Source: Butyrivibrio sp. MC2013 | Lineage (GTDB): Bacteria > Bacillota > Clostridia > Lachnospirales > Lachnospiraceae | Reading direction: 5' to 3' | Assembly (NCBI RefSeq): GCF_000424585.1 | Contig: NZ_AUKE01000027.1 | Location: 1-44,682 of the forward strand | Length of the DNA: 44,682 bases | Part shown: piece after piece, positions 17,251 through 28,300 of the stretch | Layout: each line of letters starts with the position of its first letter | Numbering within the stretch: position 1 is the stretch's first letter | The notes under the pieces: model-generated | Database searches by the model: none | Seen by the model: only the letters and a program-made list of their open reading frames with translations | What the model was told of the DNA's origin: nothing | Position numbers and translations under genes: made by a program

Positions 17251-17596
17251 GAATTAATTAGGAAAATCCATTGCTGTTATTGAGCTGAATAGCAAACACC
17301 GGTAACGCCCGCTATCATTGACTCATTAAAAATTTATTAAAATTAGACATAGCTAATTAACAAAGAGAAACTTGTGATATAATTTGCGTGTTCGTCCGAT
17401 ATATAGATTTGGATTCGGTTTGTCATGCATTTTGTTACGGATGAGAACAGTTGTGTGATTTTCAATAAACCCGCAGTAAATGCGTGTATCTGAAATCTAC
17501 TCGAATAAACTTTTTACCAATGAATATTATCGAATGATCAATATATAAGAAACAGATGTGGCAAAGCCACAAGGTCTTTGCCCGCGGAGGAAGATA
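17251..17596. other. intergenic region upstream of the RND exporter
   Basis: About 345 nt lack a gene. A plus-strand promoter candidate, TTAACA (17357-17362) with a 15-nt spacer and TATAAT (17378-17383), is the only clear signal; the spacer is short. It would give a leader of about 200 nt before the ATG, in which I see no recognisable riboswitch. GGAGGAAGATA directly precedes the ATG at 17597. Confidence 0.5.
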
Positions 17597-20500
17597 ATGT
17601 CTAAGTACAGCGTCAAAAAGCCATTTACCGTCCTGGTAGGCGTAATAGTCACAATAGTCCTGGGCATAGTCAGTATCATGAATATGCAGCTGGACCTCTT
17701 ACCTGACATATCCCTTCCCTATCTCATGGTGCTGACCACATATCCCGGTGCCAGCTCAGAGAAGGTGGAGGCCGAGATATGCGAACCTATGGAAAGTGCC
17801 CTGGGCACAATCACAGGTATCAAAAATGTATCATCAGTCTGCAGTGAGAACTATGGCATGGTGCAGCTGGAATTCACTGACGATACCGACCTTGACAGTG
17901 CCATGGTCAAGGTATCCAGTGCACTCAATACTCTCTCTCCCTATCTCCCTGATGATGCAGGCACTCCCTCTATCATAGAGCTGAGCACCGACATGATGGC
18001 CAGTGTATATCTGGCAGTCAGCATGGAAGATATGGAGATGGATGAGCTGTCCCAGTTCGTCCGAGACGAGATCACCCCCTATTATGAAAAGCAGGCAGGC
18101 GTAGCCAGCATCACCACCCTGGGCCTGGTAGATAAAAGCGTCCAGGTAGAGCTCAATCAGGACAAGGTAGATGCCCTCAACCAGAAGATACTGGATAGTC
18201 TGGAAGACCGCTTTGCAGATGCCCAGGAGCAGCTAGATGATGCCAAGGACAAGCTCAATGACTCCGCTGAGACTATAGAAGAAAACAGAAAGAAGCTCCA
18301 GGATTCCCAAAAGGAACTGGCTGACGGCAAGCAGGAGCTCATAGACGGCCAGGCAGAGCTGGACAAAAACAAGGCAGAATTTAATAGCAACAAAAACGAG
18401 CTTGCCCAGAAAAAAAGTGACCTTACAAAAGGCGAGCAGGAGCTTAATGATAAGAAAAACGAGTCCAATACCAAGCTGGCAGACCTAAGCTATCAGCTGG
18501 ATCAGGCCTCTGCTCAGCTGGCCACTCTCCAGACCCAGCTCACCCAGGCCCAGGCCCAGAAGACACAGCTAGGGGATGCTCTGACCAAGATAAATGACGG
18601 ACTAAGGCAGATAGATGACGGCGCAAAGAAAATAGATGACGGAATAAAGCAAATAGATGATGGCGTCTCCCAGCTGGATACGCTCTTAAACAGCACAAGT
18701 GCGGAAGAACTAAATGCAGGCATTGAGACCATAAACGGCGCCATTACAGGAATCCAGGCTCAGATAGACGCACTGGATCCTGAAGAAGAAGGCTACAATG
18801 AACAGCTGGCTGCTCTCCAGGCTCAGCTGACACCTCTCCAGGCCCAGCTGGCAGAGCTGACTGCCACCAAGCAGGCTTATGATGCCGCTCCCGCACAAAA
18901 GGAGGCCCTCCTTGCCAAAAAGGCTGAGCTGGAGAGTCAGAAGGCCAGCCTTGAGACCAAAAAGACAGAGCTTAAAACCCAAAAGACCATGCTGGAGACC
19001 CAAAAGCAGGCAGCTGACGGTACAATCGCCGCACTGACTCCTGCAATAGCAGAAGCCAAGGGCCAGGTAGAGAGTGCTTATAAGGAACTGGAAAAAGCCA
19101 AGCTGGAAGCTGCCGAATCCATAGGCAGCGCCGATGCTCAGCTCCAGATAGGCAAGACTCAGCTGGATTCTGCGCAGTCACAGCTTGATGCTGCAGAGAG
19201 TCAGCTTGATTCCGCACAGGAACAGATCAACAGCGGCTGGGAGCAGCTCAGTGACGGCCAGGAGCAGATCACCGAAGGCTGGGATCAGCTCAGCGACGGC
19301 GAAGAACAGCTGGCCAGCGGCTGGGACGATTATAATGATGCGGTAAAGTCCTATGAGAAGCAGCGCTCAGAAGCAGAGAAGCAGGCCAATGCAGACAAGC
19401 TCCTGACTCTGGACGCCCTCACAGGCCTCATCTATGCCCAAAACTTTGAGATGCCTGCAGGCTATGTGGATGACAAGCAGGATAATTCCTGGCTGGTCAA
19501 GGTGGGCCAGAATTATGAGGAAGTATCCGAGCTTGAAAATGTAGTCCTGACCAATATCAATAAGGTAGGCGATGTAAAGCTGGGCGATGTTGCAAACATC
19601 ACCGTCATAGACAATTCCGCAGACAGCTATGTGAAGCTCTCCGATAAGAGAGCCGTCATACTCTCCATATTTAAGAGCAGTACAGCCGGTACCAATGATG
19701 TAAGTAAGACTATTGATGCAGCTTCCAAAGAACTAAAGGCTGCTCACCCCGGCCTTACCGTGACCACACTGGTGGATATGGGCGATTACATCGACCTCAT
19801 AGTAAAGAGCGTGCTCCAGTCCATGATGATAGGCGCCGCCCTGGCTATACTTATACTGGCTATCTTCCTCAAGGACGTAAAGCCCACACTGGTAGTAGCT
19901 ATCAGTATCCCTGTCAGTGTACTGGCCGCCCTGGTATGCATGTATTTCTCCAATATATCACTGAACATGCTCTCCCTCTCAGGTCTGGCCCTGGGTATAG
20001 GTATGCTGGTGGACAACTCCATAGTTGTCATTGAGAACATATACAGACTGCGCAACAGAGGCATCGAAGCTCCAAGAGCTGCAGTACAGGGTGCCAAGCA
20101 GGTAGCAGGAGCCATCACAGCTTCCACACTGACTACCGTATGCGTATTCATGCCTATGATATATACCTCAGGCCTCGTTAATGACCTTTTGGCTCCCATG
20201 TGCCTGACCATAGTATTTTGTCTACTGGCATCCCTTGCCATAGCACTTACAGTGGTACCGGCAGCGGGATCTACACTATTAAAGAATAGCTCCACCAAGG
20301 CTCATCCTCTTTTTGACAAGGCCATGAAGCTCTATGACAGAGCCCTTAGATTCTGCCTAAAAGTGAAGATCGTGCCTCTGGCACTGGCTGTGCTGCTGCT
20401 GCTATTCTCAGGCTTTATGGTCATCAGGATGGGTATCGTGGTCATCCCTGATATGACCATGAACCAGATCCAGGCTACCATTGAGTATCCGGAAGAGACT

Positions 20501-22033
20501 ACAAGAGAAGAAGCCTATGAGCAGACAGATATGGTACTGGACAGACTGCTGCAGATCGATGGCATAGGCTCTATAGGTGTCCTGGCTGGCGGTGATGAGA
20601 GCCTTTTTGTATCCTCTTTGGCCAGCAGCTCAGATAATTTCAGGACCATGTCCTTTATGATGATGACTGAAGATGAGAATGCCGGAGATGCCGAGATCAG
20701 ACAGATCATGTCAGAGATCGAAGGTGCAGTTGCTGATATGGACGTAGGCTTTACCCTGGAGACCATGTCATCTGAGATGGACCAGCTCACCGGAGGTTCG
20801 GGACTCTCCATCAACGTATATGGCCCCGATATCGAGGAGCTAAAGCGTATCAGCAGAGACATTATGGAGCTGACAGATTCCATAGACGGATATGAGAATA
20901 TCTCTAACGGCGAAGAGGACAGCAACAAGGTGCTGCACCTGACCATAGACAAGAACAAGGCTATGAGCCTGGGCCTCAATGTGGTGCAGATCTATCAGGA
21001 TATCAACAGCAAGCTCACCCATTCCAAGAGCGCTGTCACCATCACCATAGACGGCATAGATATGGATATCGTGGTGGTAAATGATCTGGATCCTCTGACC
21101 TATGAAAACATACTGGACTATGGCTTTGACGTTCAGAGAACAGACGAAGACTATGATACCGTTACAGAGACCCATAAGCTCAGAGAATTTGCCACACTGG
21201 AAATAGCTGATTCTCTCTCATCCATAAACAGAAAGAATCAGTCCAGATACATGACTGTAACTGCCGAAGCTGCAGAGGGCTATAACATCACTCTGCTCAC
21301 CAGAAAGCTCCAGCCCATGGTGGAAGCATACGAGCTGCCTCAGGGCTACTCCATAGAGTTCAGCGGCGAGTATGATACCGTTATAAATATGCTCAAGCAG
21401 ATGGCACTGGTACTTCTCCTGGGCATGCTCCTGGTATACATGGTCATGGTAGCCCAGTTCCAGAGTCTGCTCAGCCCCTTCATTGTCATGTTCACCATTC
21501 CTCTGGCATTTACCGGAGGCTTCCTGGCACTGTGGATAACAAGGCAAAACCTGTCAATAATCAGTATCATGGGTATCATAGTGCTCATGGGTACGGTAGT
21601 TAATAACGGTATCGTATTCGTAGACTATGTCAACCAGCTGAGGAAGCAGGGCCTTGACAGACATACAGCTCTCATCGCTACAGGCCAGACCCGTATGAGA
21701 CCTATCCTGATGACAGCCCTCACCACTATCCTGGCTGAGTCCAACCTGATCATCGGCGATGACATGGGTGCACAGCTGGGCAGAGGCATGGCCCTGGTAA
21801 TCGCAGGCGGCCTTGCTTACGCCACACTCATGACCCTCTTCATCATACCTGTCATGTATGACATCATGTTCAAGAAGCAGCCTCTGGATGTAGACACCGG
21901 AAGCGACGACCTGGATGACATTCCTGACGACGCCTCCGAATTCCTGGGTCTGATGATGGAAGATAACATAGAAGACAACGTGGCAATGTACGATGACGAA
22001 AGAGATAATATAGACAGCACAGATGACCGATAA
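17597..22033 (+). CDS. RND-family efflux permease with a large coiled-coil insertion
   Basis: The exporter has 1478 residues; typical AcrB-like proteins have about 1040. The RND layout is clear: N-terminal helix and LDLLPDISLPYLMVLTTYPG, then helix bundles with GIGMLVDNSIVVIENIYRLR in the first half and GTVVNNGIVFVDYVNQLRKQ in the second. The C-terminal tail is acidic. Between the porter segment ending near residue 190 (VELNQDKVDAL) and LTGLIYAQNFEMPAGYVDD near residue 605 is an insertion of about 400 residues. It is rich in Q, A, L, K, D and E with heptad-like repeats such as QIDDG and QLDSAQ, and would form a long coiled coil outside the membrane. GGAGG precedes the chosen ATG. No membrane-fusion protein gene is adjacent. 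The substrate is unknown. Confidence 0.93.
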   Translation: MSKYSVKKPFTVLVGVIVTIVLGIVSIMNMQLDLLPDISLPYLMVLTTYPGASSEKVEAEICEPMESALGTITGIKNVSSVCSENYGMVQLEFTDDTDLDSAMVKVSSALNTLSPYLPDDAGTPSIIELSTDMMASVYLAVSMEDMEMDELSQFVRDEITPYYEKQAGVASITTLGLVDKSVQVELNQDKVDALNQKILDSLEDRFADAQEQLDDAKDKLNDSAETIEENRKKLQDSQKELADGKQELIDGQAELDKNKAEFNSNKNELAQKKSDLTKGEQELNDKKNESNTKLADLSYQLDQASAQLATLQTQLTQAQAQKTQLGDALTKINDGLRQIDDGAKKIDDGIKQIDDGVSQLDTLLNSTSAEELNAGIETINGAITGIQAQIDALDPEEEGYNEQLAALQAQLTPLQAQLAELTATKQAYDAAPAQKEALLAKKAELESQKASLETKKTELKTQKTMLETQKQAADGTIAALTPAIAEAKGQVESAYKELEKAKLEAAESIGSADAQLQIGKTQLDSAQSQLDAAESQLDSAQEQINSGWEQLSDGQEQITEGWDQLSDGEEQLASGWDDYNDAVKSYEKQRSEAEKQANADKLLTLDALTGLIYAQNFEMPAGYVDDKQDNSWLVKVGQNYEEVSELENVVLTNINKVGDVKLGDVANITVIDNSADSYVKLSDKRAVILSIFKSSTAGTNDVSKTIDAASKELKAAHPGLTVTTLVDMGDYIDLIVKSVLQSMMIGAALAILILAIFLKDVKPTLVVAISIPVSVLAALVCMYFSNISLNMLSLSGLALGIGMLVDNSIVVIENIYRLRNRGIEAPRAAVQGAKQVAGAITASTLTTVCVFMPMIYTSGLVNDLLAPMCLTIVFCLLASLAIALTVVPAAGSTLLKNSSTKAHPLFDKAMKLYDRALRFCLKVKIVPLALAVLLLLFSGFMVIRMGIVVIPDMTMNQIQATIEYPEETTREEAYEQTDMVLDRLLQIDGIGSIGVLAGGDESLFVSSLASSSDNFRTMSFMMMTEDENAGDAEIRQIMSEIEGAVADMDVGFTLETMSSEMDQLTGGSGLSINVYGPDIEELKRISRDIMELTDSIDGYENISNGEEDSNKVLHLTIDKNKAMSLGLNVVQIYQDINSKLTHSKSAVTITIDGIDMDIVVVNDLDPLTYENILDYGFDVQRTDEDYDTVTETHKLREFATLEIADSLSSINRKNQSRYMTVTAEAAEGYNITLLTRKLQPMVEAYELPQGYSIEFSGEYDTVINMLKQMALVLLLGMLLVYMVMVAQFQSLLSPFIVMFTIPLAFTGGFLALWITRQNLSIISIMGIIVLMGTVVNNGIVFVDYVNQLRKQGLDRHTALIATGQTRMRPILMTALTTILAESNLIIGDDMGAQLGRGMALVIAGGLAYATLMTLFIIPVMYDIMFKKQPLDVDTGSDDLDDIPDDASEFLGLMMEDNIEDNVAMYDDERDNIDSTDDR

Positions 22034-22044
22034 GACGTATGCCA

Positions 22045-22080
22045 TAAAGGCTATTGCAATTTATTTTGCAATAGCCTTTA
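22045..22080. terminator. bidirectional terminator shared by the exporter and the chitosanase gene
   Basis: TAAAGGCTATTGCAA (22045-22059) and TTGCAATAGCCTTTA (22066-22080) form a perfect 15-bp stem with a 6-nt loop. It follows the RND stop by 11 nt. One arm is inside the last codons of the convergent chitosanase gene, whose stop is at 22061. T-rich sequence flanks the plus-strand side (AATTTTGC). Confidence 0.85.
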
Positions 22081-22966
22081 ATTTTGCTTCTGTCAATTCA
22101 AAATCATCACCATACATATTCCACTTAAGTGGTAATTCAAGATTATATTTACCCTCATCAATAAACTTGCTCTGTGCCTGAAGCCTGGACAGATCTGAGT
22201 GAGCTTCCTCGGTGAGCATGACAGAAGTTCTAGCTGTCAAAAATGCCCTAAGGTACTCTGCCTCATCACCGCCCTGAGAGGGTGTTTTCTCATTTTTCAT
22301 AGCCTCTTTTCTGATACCGCCAAAACTAAGGCCATCCTCTCCTGGGCCATGTACCACCATGGCATCATAATATATATATTGTCCCAGGGGTGACAGGCCA
22401 TCCTTAACTGCCATTTCTACAGAGGGCTTCATATACATTTCATCCAATATGGTATCCTGAGCCTCTATCATTTCACGGTCCTGTGCAGCAGCCTTCCAGG
22501 CATTTACAAAAGCCTGTCCCAGACCCTTGTGGGTGTCGGAGCCTATGGCACTTTGAAGTGCAGGAATATACTTCTTTAGGCCATTATTATCAGGCTTTAA
22601 TGCCACATATACTTCTACCACATCAAGGAGATCTGCTGTGCCCGTAGTGAAGCCTATAATGCCTCCTGTATAGCCTCTCCCATCTCCGATATCTTCAATG
22701 TAACCATACTGCCTGGTATAATCCAGAGAGGAATTCTCCGCACTGGTCACCAGAGACATTACTGTCTGACGAAGCCTGCCTTCACTTATGTTTTCTCCGG
22801 ATGCACGGTCCGGATCATCGCCTTGACGAGCAGGATCAGATGCGCTTGTTCTGTCATGTAGATATCTACTGGCCAAAAGCTCATCAGTTCCAAAACGCAA
22901 TATAACTGCAGCTAGTATCGCGGCAGCCAATAAAACCATGCTTAGTTTATTCTTTTCTTTTCTCAT
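22061..22966 (-). CDS. csn: membrane-anchored GH46 chitosanase
   Basis: GH46 enzymes hydrolyse chitosan (glucosamine polymer). The protein has 301 residues from the ATG at 22966, which has GGAG nine bases upstream. It starts with a basic end and one hydrophobic helix (about 9-25), acting as an uncleaved anchor or signal peptide, then a D/R/S-rich linker. The catalytic region is textbook: E77 in SAENSS and D95 in IEDIGDGRGYTGGIIGFTTG, separated by 18 residues as in the Streptomyces N174 enzyme. LLDVVEVYVALKP follows. It should act outside the cell on chitosan or related deacetylated glycans. The gene is divergent from a lipoprotein gene. Confidence 0.9.
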   Translation of the reverse strand: MRKEKNKLSMVLLAAAILAAVILRFGTDELLASRYLHDRTSASDPARQGDDPDRASGENISEGRLRQTVMSLVTSAENSSLDYTRQYGYIEDIGDGRGYTGGIIGFTTGTADLLDVVEVYVALKPDNNGLKKYIPALQSAIGSDTHKGLGQAFVNAWKAAAQDREMIEAQDTILDEMYMKPSVEMAVKDGLSPLGQYIYYDAMVVHGPGEDGLSFGGIRKEAMKNEKTPSQGGDEAEYLRAFLTARTSVMLTEEAHSDLSRLQAQSKFIDEGKYNLELPLKWNMYGDDFELTEAKLKAIAK

Positions 22967-23085
22967 ATGCTTTAGCTCCAATTTTTATCTGAACAGTATA
23001 CCTATTAATTTAGTAACCATTATTGGCGATATACATAGGAGAGTATTTTATCATATAGCTGACCTATCTGTATACGGAGGACATT

Positions 23086-24141
23086 ATGAAAAAGATCATG
23101 AGCAAATCACTGACACTGCTATTATCAGCTGCACTGATCGCAGCTATGGTCTCCTGCGGCAAATCAGAGGATGCAGCTACTACAGCGGGCGAAAACGAAC
23201 CCGAGAGCGCTGCAGAGAACACTTCAGATGCAGAGGGAGAAAGTGATAATGGTAGTTCTCAGGATCAAGGAGACTCTGCAGCAGCAGACAATAATAGCGA
23301 AAGCTCTTCTGAAAAAGACGCCGAAGACGGACCTGGCAACTGGACTGCCAGCGGCAACTATATAGATGATAATGATAATAACCTCATCATATATGCCACC
23401 TCCGTAGAGGATGGATATGACAAGGACGGCTACGGCATCATGCTCATTTTAGGAGATGTGATCTACGGAGGAGATATGACAGAGACAGCAAAAAGCTTGA
23501 CAGGTACAGTCACCGGCTACAGCGGTGACACTACAGATGAGCTGAGCCTTGATATCACTGTGAAGGCAGAGGGCGAGGGGATGCTGATGACCACAGCCGA
23601 TGGAGAGGAATATCATTTCGTAGTGGACGAAACAGATTATGCTGCAATGGCAGGGGATATGCTGCCCTATTTCCAGTACAACCAGCTATACGGCGATGAG
23701 CGCTTTGATCCTGTGGATGCAGCCTGCTATGACTATCTGGCTTTTGAAGCCGAACAGGACTATGATCCAAATAATGCCATGATCCCCCTGGTCACTGTAG
23801 TAGGAATAGATGATACAGATGCTGACGATGTGCTGATTTATGGCGATTACTGGCTTTGGGAATTTACTAAAGAAGATGACAAGCTAATAGCAATATCCGG
23901 CGGCCATCGCCCCGGCATCATCCACGCTCAGCGCTTTGGCGAAGATGAGACAGCTATATACAGCGGCCTTAGCCTTGACGAAGCACTGACAGATGATGAC
24001 GCAAAGGGGCTCTTTGGCGATTACTATGATGCCTACATCGCTGTCTCATCAGATGACCGGGCGAGAAAAGAGAAGATGGACCAGGTCCTCTCCGATTATG
24101 TGGAATCAAACGGACTGGAAGTCAGCGGATGGGACTACTAA
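23086..24141 (+). CDS. secreted lipoprotein, function unknown
   Basis: The 351-residue precursor has a basic N-terminus, a hydrophobic segment and a lipobox MVSCG with the lipidated cysteine at residue 24. A linker of about 65 residues rich in S, E, D, A and N keeps the globular part away from the membrane. The folded region (about 88-351) is strongly acidic and rich in Y and D, with no motif I recognise. GGAGG lies seven bases before the ATG, and a weak promoter (TTGGCG, 17 nt, TTTTAT) can be seen at 23023-23051. Its neighbour on the other strand is the chitosanase, but a shared role is speculative. Confidence 0.85.
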   Translation: MKKIMSKSLTLLLSAALIAAMVSCGKSEDAATTAGENEPESAAENTSDAEGESDNGSSQDQGDSAAADNNSESSSEKDAEDGPGNWTASGNYIDDNDNNLIIYATSVEDGYDKDGYGIMLILGDVIYGGDMTETAKSLTGTVTGYSGDTTDELSLDITVKAEGEGMLMTTADGEEYHFVVDETDYAAMAGDMLPYFQYNQLYGDERFDPVDAACYDYLAFEAEQDYDPNNAMIPLVTVVGIDDTDADDVLIYGDYWLWEFTKEDDKLIAISGGHRPGIIHAQRFGEDETAIYSGLSLDEALTDDDAKGLFGDYYDAYIAVSSDDRARKEKMDQVLSDYVESNGLEVSGWDY

Positions 24142-24154
24142 GCCCCATCTGCTA

Positions 24155-25297
24155 TCAGCCTTCAAAATGCCCTGCTACCAGCTTTAAGTTCTCGATTATA
24201 GGCAGATGCTGAGGGCATACACTTTCACACTGACCACAGGCTATACAATCGCTGGCCCTGCCAGCTCCGGCTGCCACCAGGTTACCATAGTTGGTAAAGT
24301 TGATGGTCCAGCCCTTCTGCGCCATATTTTCACGCATATTCTCATTGTATAGAGAAAAATACCTGGGGATAGCTATCTTCATCGGGCAGCCTTCAGTACA
24401 ATAAGAGCAGCCTGTGCAGGGGATAGCTATCTGATTGTTGATGATCTCCCCGGCCTTAAAACACATATCTGTCTCATCCTTTGTCAGAGGCACAAAGTCC
24501 TGCATGTAGGAGGTATTGTCCTCCATCTGGGCAATGCTGCTCATGCCTGAGAGCACCACCATGACATTGTCCAGGCTGGCTGCAAATCTCACAGCCCAGC
24601 TGGGCAGGGACATAGCAGAATCATGCTCTTTAAAGAGCTTTGCAGCTTCATCAGGGAGATTGGCCAAGGTACCACCCTTAACAGGCTCCATGACTATTAC
24701 AGGCTTGCCATGCTTGCAAGCTACCTCATAACAGCCGCGGGACTGTATCCACTCACTCTCCCAGTCCAGATAGTTGATCTGCAGCTGTACAAATTCCATC
24801 TCAGGATGGCGGGTGAGTATCTCGTCAAGGAGCTCCGGTGTATCATGATAGGAGAAGCCTGCATGACGCACCAGTCCCTTTTCCTTTTTATCCAATAACC
24901 AGTTAAAGCAGTCCAGCTCCTCATATTTATCAATCATGGACTCTTCTATTCCGTGTATCAGATAGTAGTCAAAATATCCTGCGCCTGTCTTTTCAAGCTG
25001 GGTATTAAAAACCTTGTCCCTGTCTTCCTTGCTGTTTATAAATCCCGCATGAAGCTTGGTAGCCAGGGTATAACTCTCCCTGGGGTGCCTACTGGTCAGC
25101 GCCTCTTTCACCACATCCTCGCTGTGGAAGGCATTGTACATCCATGCAGTATCAAAATAAGTAAAACCCTTCTCTAGGAAAATATCCACCATTTTGGACA
25201 CCTGCTCCACATCCACATCCGCAGCATCTGTGGCACCCTCATTCAGCGGCAGCCTCATCAGCCCAAATCCCAGTTTCTTAGCCGGTTTAAAATCCAT
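24155..25297 (-). CDS. aldo/keto reductase with C-terminal two-[4Fe-4S] ferredoxin domain
   Basis: The 380-residue protein has an aldo/keto reductase barrel (about 1-285) with KLGFGLMRLPL, FDTAWMYN (catalytic Asp and Tyr), HGIEES, VMEPVKGGTL and a final SGMSS segment. The C-terminus has two ferredoxin cysteine clusters, CTGCSYCTEGCP and CIACGQCESVCP, typical of clostridial oxidoreductases that connect to ferredoxin. The substrate is unknown. It is preceded by AAAGGATG. It lies directly downstream of the island's last gene (21 nt after the helicase) and may mark the left border of the accessory segment. Confidence 0.93.
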   Translation of the reverse strand: MDFKPAKKLGFGLMRLPLNEGATDAADVDVEQVSKMVDIFLEKGFTYFDTAWMYNAFHSEDVVKEALTSRHPRESYTLATKLHAGFINSKEDRDKVFNTQLEKTGAGYFDYYLIHGIEESMIDKYEELDCFNWLLDKKEKGLVRHAGFSYHDTPELLDEILTRHPEMEFVQLQINYLDWESEWIQSRGCYEVACKHGKPVIVMEPVKGGTLANLPDEAAKLFKEHDSAMSLPSWAVRFAASLDNVMVVLSGMSSIAQMEDNTSYMQDFVPLTKDETDMCFKAGEIINNQIAIPCTGCSYCTEGCPMKIAIPRYFSLYNENMRENMAQKGWTINFTNYGNLVAAGAGRASDCIACGQCESVCPQHLPIIENLKLVAGHFEG

Positions 25298-25318
25298 AGT
25301 CGCATCCTTTCTGTGTGA

Positions 25319-28300
25319 TCAACCAACATCCAACTTACCCGTTTTCTTCAAATACTTAGCTGGCACAGGGTTATCCATACGCCATACAATACTCATCGGA
25401 TTACTTCCTGTATGACTGAGATAGTTTGCCGTACCAAGGTAAGAATATGGTGCTGTTCCCACACTATCATTTATAAACTCTCTTACAAATAAAAGAATCT
25501 TGCTGCCTTCCTTTGCATGATTTATATATCTCTTACCTGTAATACTGTTTTCTGAAATCTTGTTCTGGCTCTGCCAATGGAATAACTCACTGTTGATAGA
25601 GTAATCTTCATACATGGTCGTTGGAGAATAGTCCTTAGCTGACTTGTTCAGAGTGATAAATAATACATCCAAGTTTTTATCAGCAAGCCATTTCACACCT
25701 TCTCTAACTGTACCGGGCTTCATAAAATCCATTGCTACCAATATCTGATCTCTTGTATATGTGCAATAAAGATCCAGAGGGCAGTCAAATCCCAGATCCA
25801 CCGGCTTGTCTATAATATCTACCTCATCATATTTGATTTCCAGGATATCTATTATCTCTTTTACCAGCACTGTAGACCTGGCAAGCATAGTCAGATTCTG
25901 CCTCACCTTGGGTTCATCCCAATCCGTTGCAGCTTCTTGCCAAATAGTTACGTAAAACATTTGCATCATCCTCTTCTCCAGAGGTGACAACTTATTTATA
26001 TCTACATGTTCCAAGTTAGGCAATATATTTATCAGGAACTGTATCCATCTTCTGGAATCTATGGCTATTATTCTGGAAAAAGCTTTGGTAATTGTGGCCT
26101 CCAGGGGCTCGTCAAATTCTGGTATTACTCCCGCATCAGCGCACAATCTACTAAATGAGTATTTCGCATAAATAGTTCCAAGCTTCAATCTGTAGTAATG
26201 GATAAAGTTCGCCAAAGTCAGCTCCTGGCCACTATCCTCCGTAAAGCTTTCTATGCGACTTATAAGCCCCATTCTGTCGCCAAATGATTTCCTGATATTA
26301 TTCAGTATTATTTCTGAGGCTTTGCGCTCCAGTTGTATATAGCACCCTTTGGGTAGCGCTACAAAGCCCTTCTTAATCTCATATTGCAGGCTATGTTCAG
26401 TATTAGATAAAAGAGCAGAATACTTTTCCTCAAAATTGTACTTTTTATTTGCCTGACCAATAAAATCGAGAACTGTAAGGCACTCCTTATTCTCCGCAAG
26501 GCGAAGGCCTCTTCCTAACTGCTGCAGGAATATGGTTAGAGATTCTGTAGGCCTTAGGAATAAAACCGTATCCACTTCGGGAATATCTACACCTTCATTA
26601 TAGAGATCAACTACAAATATGAACTTCAGCTCACCACTAACCAGTCTCTTCTTAGCCGTATTCCTCTCCTGATCTGATGAATTAGCTGTAAGCGCTATTG
26701 ATGGAATCCCTTTATCATTAAACTGCTCTGCCATAAAAGCAGCATGTTCTACGGAGACACAAAAGCCCAACCCGTGGACGTCAGAAATATCCGTTACATA
26801 TTTGTATATAGAGTTAATTATATGATTGGCTCTCCTGACAGCTACCTCTCTGTTCAAGGAATAGAGATTGCTCAGTTCAGTCTTATCATAGCCTCCTCTA
26901 ACCCATTTAACAGTGGACAGATCAGTTTCATCCGATACGCCAAAATATTGGAAAGGACACAGGAGCTTACGATCTATAGCTTCCGGCAATCTTATCTCTG
27001 CAGCCACATGGCCATCGAAATAATCAAGGATACTCTTGCCGTCCATACGCTCCGGTGTAGCAGTAAGACCTAGTAATACACTGGGCTTGAATGCATTAAT
27101 CAATCCCTGATATGTTGGAGCAGCAGCATGATGAAACTCATCCACAACTATATAGTCATAGTAATCAGCAGATAATAATTCATATAATCTTTGTGAAGCT
27201 ATAGTTTGAATTGATACAAATAAATTATCCAGCCTGTCCGGCTTATTGTTACCTACGTATAAATCGCCAAAATTGGGATCTTTTAATACGGCTCTAAAGG
27301 TTGCCAGACTTTGCTTTAATATTTCCTCTCTATGTGCCACAAAGAGGATCCTGTTATGCGAAGTAGGATGTTCCCTTATAAATCTCCTGTAATCAAGAGC
27401 AGCAATAACCGTCTTTCCCGTACCGGTAGCTGCTACAATAAGGTTCTTATACCTGCCTCGAATAGCTCTCTCCGCACTTAGTCTGTCCAATATTTCCTGC
27501 TGATAAGGATATGGATGAACATCCACTATATATTGAAAGCCATCCCCTTCGGAAATATGTTTCTCAAACTTTAAGGCACGCTTAAGCTTATCGTGACTAC
27601 CCTCTGTATATTCTTCAAAGGTGCTACTATTCCAATAACTATCAAATGCAGCTTCCATCTTCTTAATGGTCAAAGCCATATCTTTGGCAGTAGCCTTTAC
27701 ATTCCATTCCAGCCCACTGGACATTGCTACATTGGACATATTGGAAGAACCTATATATGCCGTGGTAAAAGTCGTATCTCTATAGAAAATATATGCCTTG
27801 GCATGAAGCCTGGTTCTCTTGGTATCGTAGGAGATACGCACCCGGGTATTAGGCAGCTTAGACAGTTCATCCACAGCCTTCAAATCCGTAGCTCCCATGT
27901 AAGAAGTGGTAATTATTCTCAGCCTGCCCCCTCTTTCTGAAAACTTACGCAGCTCATCTATAAGGAGCCTGAGTCCACTCCATTTAATAAATGAGACAAG
28001 CATATCTATCCTGTCAGCTGTCTCCATCTCTTTTTTCAGTTCAAGATACATCTGCGGTTCATGTACCGCTCCGGTAAAGAGGCTACTCTGAGCAATAGAT
28101 GTCTCAGGACGCACTAGATCCTTTGCCTTACGCTTACCTATTTTGTACATAGGATCATTTTCGGATATTAGTGCCAGCAACTGTTCTGCCGCGCCATCTA
28201 CAGCCATCCCCTGTATGTCTTCCTGATGAGTCTCATTTGACAACAGCTCTACAACCTTGTTAACAAGGGCAATCTTGGGCTGCAGATCATCAGTTTCGGA

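Noticed and set aside
19786..22045. Several long minus-strand open frames opposite the RND gene
   Set aside because: They are shadows caused by the codon bias of the exporter gene; none shows a family motif or a Shine-Dalgarno.
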